Assembly (NCBI GenBank): GCA_035480535.1
Contig: DATIHQ010000031.1
Location: forward strand, 1 to 9,794
Length of the DNA: 9,794 nt
Reading direction: 5' to 3'
Source: DATIHQ01 sp035480535
GTDB lineage: Bacteria; Chlamydiota; Chlamydiia; Chlamydiales; SM23-39
The translations under genes and the position numbers were made by a program. Every line of letters begins with the position of its first letter. Position 1 is the stretch's first letter. The notes below the pieces were generated by a model, which was not told the origin of the DNA, did no database searches, and saw only the letters and a program-made list of their open reading frames with translations. Shown piece by piece: positions 6,525 to 9,794 of the stretch.

Positions 6525-7919
6525 TTATGTAGTAGCTTTTAAATCAGAACCAGCATGCCTGAGGAGAGCTATATTTTCAATATGATAGGTATGAGGGAAT
6601 TGATCGACAGGCTGCAGCTTTTCGAGCCGGTAGCCCGCCTTGACAAGTGCCTCTATATTCTCCGCTTGGGTCAGCGGATTGCAAGAAATGTATACGATGG
6701 AGCGGGGAAGTAAATTTTTTAGATGATGGAGGGCCAAATCATCCAACCCTGCGCGAGGGGGATCTACGATCACCGCATCGGGGCGGATAAAATCGGGCCG
6801 GCCCATCAACTGAGTGAGGACTTTCCCCACATCTCCCTGGTGGATCACCGCATTCTGGATCCCATTGCGCACTAGATTTTCTTGCGCGTCGATCACAGAT
6901 TCAGGGCTGAGCTCAATCCCCACCACCTGTTTTGCAAAGCGGGCAGCGGCCATTCCCAAAGTCCCCGTTCCGCAATAGAGGTCATAGATAACTGGGCTTT
7001 TGGGGAGCAAAGAGAGGGCTGCATTGTAGAGTTTTTCCGCCTGCAACGTATTGGGCTGGAAAAAAGAAATCGGGCTAATTTTAAAGGTGAGTTTCCCTCC
7101 CTCGAGATGGAGCTCTTCCAGAATGTGATCGGGGCCATGCAAATGCATCTCGAAGAACTGGGTGGGGCGCCCCTTTTTTGTTTGATGAATGCGGAGGAAG
7201 ATAGCAATCGATTCCTCAGGAGCCAGCGCACCGCGGACTGCGGCGGCGCAGCCAGCTAGATGCGCCCTTGTGAGGGCAAATTCAGGATTGCCAGAAACGT
7301 TTAAGATGGCCATTTTCTGCCCCGTTCTCACCCCTTCTCTCAATGTGAGATAGCGCAAAGAACCGGCATCATTGGGGGGATAATAGGCTTTGAGTCCCGA
7401 AGATTCCCACCAAGTGCGCACGGCGCCCAAAACATCGGTAAACCAGCGGCTCGTCAGGTGGCATTCGGTCACATTAAAGACATAAGGTTCAGCCTGGGCG
7501 ATCATTAAGCCGAGAAACCGCATGCCCGCACGGTTTTCTGAAAAGGAAAATTCCATTTTATTTCGGTAACCCCAGGGATTTTCGCATGGAATGATCGGCA
7601 GGGTGGGATGTCCTTTAAAGGCGTGGCGGACTCTCTCTTCTTTTTGGCGGAGCTGAGCCTCATAAGCCATTTGTTGCCAGCAACATCCCCCGCAAGTGCG
7701 GGCGTGAAGGCAGCGGGGTTCGACCCGATCGGGGGAAGAGGCTAAGACCTCTAGAAGACGTCCCTTTTTCGGGCTTCTTTTCACTCGCGTTAGCTCGAAG
7801 AGAATCTGATCGCCGGGAAGAGTATGGGCCACCTCAAATTCGGTGCCTCCATCAATTCTGGCGATGCCATATCCGCGGGAAGTAAATTTTTGAATCGAAC
7901 CTTCTGCCGTCTCTTGCAT
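6525..7919 (-). CDS. rlmD: 23S rRNA (uracil-5-)-methyltransferase, RumA/RlmD type
   Basis: The enzyme transfers a methyl group from S-adenosylmethionine to C5 of a uridine in 23S rRNA (U1939 for E. coli RlmD). The 464 residues start with a TRAM RNA-binding domain (about 1-60). The iron-sulfur cysteines of the family follow: Cys70, Cys76 and Cys79 in CLHARTCGGCC, and Cys153. The methyltransferase domain has the SAM-binding YDLYCGTGTLG (312-322), DPPRAGL (386-392), the catalytic Cys413 in YISCNPLTQAEN and the general base Glu448 in YHIENIALL. All key residues are intact. The start at 7919 is the first ATG after an in-frame stop and has no clear ribosome site, which fits translation dependent on the upstream hctA gene 29 nt away. 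It is followed after 10 nt by yajC. The exact target is uncertain, because RlmD, RlmC and dual RlmCD enzymes look alike; the cluster order hctA-rlmD-yajC supports the chlamydial ygcA orthologue. Confidence 0.92.
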   Translation of the reverse strand: MQETAEGSIQKFTSRGYGIARIDGGTEFEVAHTLPGDQILFELTRVKRSPKKGRLLEVLASSPDRVEPRCLHARTCGGCCWQQMAYEAQLRQKEERVRHAFKGHPTLPIIPCENPWGYRNKMEFSFSENRAGMRFLGLMIAQAEPYVFNVTECHLTSRWFTDVLGAVRTWWESSGLKAYYPPNDAGSLRYLTLREGVRTGQKMAILNVSGNPEFALTRAHLAGCAAAVRGALAPEESIAIFLRIHQTKKGRPTQFFEMHLHGPDHILEELHLEGGKLTFKISPISFFQPNTLQAEKLYNAALSLLPKSPVIYDLYCGTGTLGMAAARFAKQVVGIELSPESVIDAQENLVRNGIQNAVIHQGDVGKVLTQLMGRPDFIRPDAVIVDPPRAGLDDLALHHLKNLLPRSIVYISCNPLTQAENIEALVKAGYRLEKLQPVDQFPHTYHIENIALLRHAGSDLKATT

Positions 7920-7948
7920 AGGCAGTTAGTTTAACGAAAGTGGGGGGA

Positions 7949-8182
7949 TTAACGCTTCTTCTTTTTCCGTTTTTTAGCAGAGGAAGGTTTTTTCCTAAGT
8001 TTCCCGCTCTTTTCAGCCATGACAGACTCTTTACGGAAGACCTTTGAGACTTTTTCTAATCTGATGGTTCCGACCCGTACTCTTTGCGCTGCCGCTTTAT
8101 TGCCCCGCTGAACTTTTCCTAAATCCTTTAGAACCGATGTCAGCAAGTGATTGAGGTGATTCATTGTCTCAGTTAGAGCCAT
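7949..8182 (-). CDS. hctA: Histone H1-like developmental nucleoid protein Hc1
   Basis: Hc1 is the chlamydial histone-like protein that condenses DNA when reticulate bodies turn into elementary bodies. The 77-residue product contains the signature core RGNKAAAQRVR (26-36), then RLEKVSKVFRKES (41-53) and AEKSG (56-60), matching Chlamydia HctA almost residue by residue. It ends in a lysine/arginine tail (KLRKKPSSAKKRKKKKR). C. trachomatis HctA is about 125 residues, so this is a short form that keeps the conserved core but has a much reduced basic tail; the frame is open and ends normally. The ATG at 8182 has AAGG five bases upstream. In C. trachomatis hctA is a late gene whose translation is repressed by the small RNA IhtA; whether that control exists here cannot be seen. 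It is the first gene of the minus-strand cluster with rlmD and yajC and diverges from the MOMP-like gene. Confidence 0.93.
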   Translation of the reverse strand: MALTETMNHLNHLLTSVLKDLGKVQRGNKAAAQRVRVGTIRLEKVSKVFRKESVMAEKSGKLRKKPSSAKKRKKKKR

Positions 8183-8297
8183 TATTACCTTATAACCATT
8201 TCAATTTGATCCATAGGTTCTTTGAATTTATTCCGCAAGATTTTTCTATTTCTCCCAAAATCTAGCCTTGCTATAGGACGGTTAGAGGTGTGATTCA
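8183..8297. promoter_or_regulatory. Divergent hctA / MOMP-like promoter region
   Basis: This 115-bp spacer must drive both genes. For hctA (minus strand) TTGCGG (8233-8238) and TATGGA (8210-8215) are separated by 17 bp, a weak match. For the MOMP-like gene (plus strand) TGCTATAGG at 8269-8277 resembles an extended -10 without a good -35, followed by GAGG at 8285-8288 as ribosome site. Neither is close to consensus, which would suit regulated or alternative-sigma promoters. Assignments are tentative. Confidence 0.35.
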
Positions 8298-9080
8298 ATG
8301 CGGCAGGGGTTTCTTGTTGTCTTCTCAATTTTCATTTGCCAGCTTTTTGCCATGCTCATTGGCAATCCGGCGCAACCCGCTTTGCAGAAAGAGGGCATTT
8401 GGAGTTCCAAATCTAACTGTTCGCTCCGTCTCGCCTTTCTGGAAGATTATGTCTATTGCCAAAGATTTAAAGATGAATTCCTCGATGCAGAGCTCAGCCA
8501 TTCGAAAACCTATTCAAAGCTCAACACCAATGCGGCTCTCGTCACGCTAAATTTCAGAAACTGGATCGATCTCTATGCAATCCTCGGAAGCGCTCAAATC
8601 CAACTCGATCGAGAAGTATTTACTCAACGGCAATTTGCTTGGGGAACTGGGTTAAAAGTAAGCCTCTACCATCAAAAGAAATTCCGCATTGGCGCTGACC
8701 TTAAATACTTCGAAACTGATCAAAAGCCCCTTTATTTCATTTCTGAGGGGCTCCCCTTCAATGTCCGCTCCCATTTCACCCTCCAATACCATGAAATCCA
8801 AGCGGCACTCGGCATGTCCTACCGGACAGGCCCTCTCATTCCCTACGTCTATGCTACCTATCTCTTCTCGCAAATAGAGCCCCATCCCCCCGCCGTGACC
8901 GTTCTAATTCCCACGATGAACCTCGAGGCCGATATGTATATGAAATCGGTCATCAACCAGCGCCGCTTAGGGATGTGCGTCGGCGCCACCCTTCTCGACT
9001 GCCGCAAAGCCACCTTCACCGTAGAGTCCCGTTTCTTCAATCAAAACAGCATCGACGTCAACTTCGAAATCCGATTCTAA
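8298..9080 (+). CDS. Short MOMP-like outer-membrane protein (Chlamydia OmpA family)
   Basis: The product is a predicted beta-barrel outer-membrane protein of the chlamydial major outer-membrane protein family, probably a porin. The signal peptide (residues 1-18, ending QLFA) is followed by MLIGNPAQPAL, which aligns with the mature start of Chlamydia MOMP (LPVGNPAEPSL). Further matches are FAWGTGLKVSLY (113-124, MOMP FGWSVGAKASLW), ALGMSYRTGPLIPYV (170-184) and a C-terminal stretch MCVGATLLDCRKATFTVESR (226-245). It ends in Phe, as barrel substrates of the Bam complex do. At 260 residues it is far shorter than Chlamydia MOMP (about 390), so the large variable surface loops are probably missing, leaving alternating strands with short turns. 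Four cysteines remain after cleavage (41, 54, 227, 235), possible partners in the disulfide-linked envelope. The ATG at 8298 has GAGG nine bases upstream. It diverges from hctA. Amoeba-associated chlamydiae can carry several MOMP-like paralogues; this is likely one of them. Confidence 0.88.
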   Translation: MRQGFLVVFSIFICQLFAMLIGNPAQPALQKEGIWSSKSNCSLRLAFLEDYVYCQRFKDEFLDAELSHSKTYSKLNTNAALVTLNFRNWIDLYAILGSAQIQLDREVFTQRQFAWGTGLKVSLYHQKKFRIGADLKYFETDQKPLYFISEGLPFNVRSHFTLQYHEIQAALGMSYRTGPLIPYVYATYLFSQIEPHPPAVTVLIPTMNLEADMYMKSVINQRRLGMCVGATLLDCRKATFTVESRFFNQNSIDVNFEIRF

Positions 9081-9126
9081 TAGGAAAATTTTTTACCAAA
9101 GACTAAACTGCTCTTCCCGAAAAAAA

Positions 9127-9132
9127 AGGAGG
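9127..9132 (+). promoter_or_regulatory. Strong Shine-Dalgarno site of the 169-residue gene
   Basis: AGGAGG, preceded by a run of A, lies four bases before the ATG at 9137. It is the strongest ribosome site in the window and fixes the start at 9137 rather than at the internal ATG at 9197. The serine-rich N terminus is therefore translated. Confidence 0.75.
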
Positions 9133-9136
9133 GCTT

Positions 9137-9646
9137 ATGGCTTCTTCATCTTCTGCCGTTAGTAGTTCATCTTCTAGTTTTACAGCGGGTTTTGGAATGA
9201 CTTCTCTTCCCCACATTCCCGATTGGAATGATTACGTAGACCGTGCAAATCAAGACTGGCCCCGCGCAAAGTTTACGTATAGTCATCATATAAATAAAAG
9301 TCGTGGGCCCAAAGTTGAGTATGAATGGCGCCTACAGAATAAGAAATTTCTTATTTTAACTGCGAAACTCACAGAAAAAGACCTCACATTTCCGAAAATC
9401 TATCGCCTATTCTGTTCCTTGATTTCTCTGCTGGCTCCCACCTGGACGCATGATTCTTTACTTCCTATGGTTGCCGTTCCCTATGTCGCAACCCCCCCCA
9501 ACTTGGGAATTGAGCTTGCACTCTCTGTTGACGATTTACCAAGAATCACTAAATCCAGTGGATTTCTAAAGAAGGCGAGGGAGGCTGCTGAAACCCTATT
9601 GCCCGATTCTCTCCCCGTTGCCAAAAAACAAAAATCTGAAGAATAA
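9137..9646 (+). CDS. Unrecognised 169-residue protein with serine-rich N terminus
   Basis: I do not recognise this protein. Residues 2-14 are nearly all serine (ASSSSAVSSSSSS), a disordered leader of the kind often seen in type III secretion substrates, though composition alone does not prove secretion. Residues about 22-135 look like one compact domain, with aromatic-rich stretches (IPDWNDYVDRA, VEYEWRLQNKKFLIL) and a hydrophobic helix-like segment at 89-100 (YRLFCSLISLLA) too short for a confident membrane span. The C terminus (144-169) is an amphipathic helix ending in the basic VAKKQKSEE. The start is fixed by AGGAGG four bases upstream. The gene lies 56 nt after the MOMP-like gene on the same strand, without an obvious terminator between, so co-transcription is possible. 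It converges on the rRNA operon, whose terminator begins five bases past its stop. The poly-serine feature is shared with the linker of the 242-residue protein, but I see no other similarity to it. Confidence 0.7.
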   Translation: MASSSSAVSSSSSSFTAGFGMTSLPHIPDWNDYVDRANQDWPRAKFTYSHHINKSRGPKVEYEWRLQNKKFLILTAKLTEKDLTFPKIYRLFCSLISLLAPTWTHDSLLPMVAVPYVATPPNLGIELALSVDDLPRITKSSGFLKKAREAAETLLPDSLPVAKKQKSEE

Positions 9647-9650
9647 AGAC

Positions 9651-9685
9651 AAAAAAAAAGCCCTAGTTAGAAGACTAACTAGGGC
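9651..9685 (-). terminator. Intrinsic terminator of the rRNA operon
   Basis: A perfect 11-bp stem (9660-9670 pairing with 9675-9685, GCCCTAGTTAG) with a four-base loop is followed on the minus strand by nine T (9659-9651). It lies just past the 3' end of 5S rRNA, as expected for the end of an rrn operon. On the plus strand the hairpin is not followed by T, so it should act in one direction only and would not clearly stop transcripts of the 169-residue gene. Confidence 0.95.
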
Positions 9686-9693
9686 GAAGAAAA

Positions 9694-9794
9694 CCTGGCG
9701 GCTACCTACTCTCCCATACTCTTGCGTATAGTACCATTGGCGACGAGAGTCTTAACTGCTGAGTTCGGGATGGGATCAGGTGTTTCCCTCTCTC
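9694..9794 (-). rRNA. rrf: 5S ribosomal RNA (partial, 5' end beyond window)
   Basis: The minus strand reads as bacterial 5S rRNA: the conserved loop CCTGATCCCATCCCGAACTC, then GCCAATGGTACTATACGCAAG, GGGAGAGTAGG and the 3' end GCCGCCAGG. About 101 of the usual 115-120 bases are present; the first dozen or so lie past position 9794. The exact 3' end (9692-9694) is uncertain by a couple of bases. The 23S and 16S genes should follow outside the window to the right. It is terminated by the hairpin at 9651-9685. Confidence 0.95.

Noticed and set aside
6882..7259. Open plus-strand frame of 125 codons inside rlmD
   Set aside because: It is antisense to a region of rlmD with strong family similarity, has no ribosome site and no recognisable product.
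9660..9685. Hairpin as terminator for the 169-residue gene on the plus strand
   Set aside because: On that strand the stem is preceded by A and followed by GAAGAAAA, with no T-run; it is oriented for the rRNA operon.

Overview
The window comes from a member of the Chlamydiae, probably an amoeba-associated (Waddlia/Parachlamydia-like) lineage rather than Chlamydiaceae. Three genes point there: a Chlamydia-type histone H1-like protein (Hc1/HctA), a MOMP-family outer-membrane protein that matches Chlamydia MOMP just after its signal peptide and at its C terminus, and the order hctA - rlmD - yajC, which from memory matches the Chlamydia trachomatis hctA-ygcA-yajC region. The genus is inferred only from gene content and moderate base composition.

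Layout. Positions 1-898 (minus strand) hold the first 299 codons of a glutamine-dependent NAD+ synthetase, cut by the window edge just after its PP-loop. A short divergent spacer leads to two plus-strand genes (1004-1732 and 1798-2364). Both encode small unrecognised proteins built from the same roughly 50-residue repeat: three copies in the first, two in the second. The second gene overlaps the start of an Hsp90 gene, htpG (2351-4144), and a near-consensus promoter precedes the pair. An AT-rich spacer then precedes a 650-residue glutamine-rich coiled-coil protein (4200-6152), which converges on the minus-strand cluster so that the two stop codons share a TTAA.

The minus-strand cluster, read from 8182 to 6149, is hctA (nucleoid condensation), rlmD (23S rRNA m5U methyltransferase) and yajC (Sec translocon accessory). 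A 115-bp divergent region separates it from a short MOMP-like gene (8298-9080). That gene is followed by an unrecognised 169-residue protein with a serine-rich N terminus (9137-9646). The right edge is the 3' end of an rRNA operon on the minus strand: a perfect-stem intrinsic terminator (9651-9685) and most of a 5S rRNA (about 9694 to beyond the window).

The window therefore mixes conserved housekeeping genes (nadE, htpG, rlmD, yajC, 5S) with chlamydial developmental or envelope genes (hctA, MOMP-like) and four unrecognised proteins (242, 188, 650 and 169 residues). These four look like lineage-specific or host-interaction genes, though no secretion or function is proven by sequence. The most novel item is the repeat family at 1004-2364. 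No gene-free stretch exceeds 300 bases, and I see no CRISPR array, tRNA, insertion sequence or transposase.
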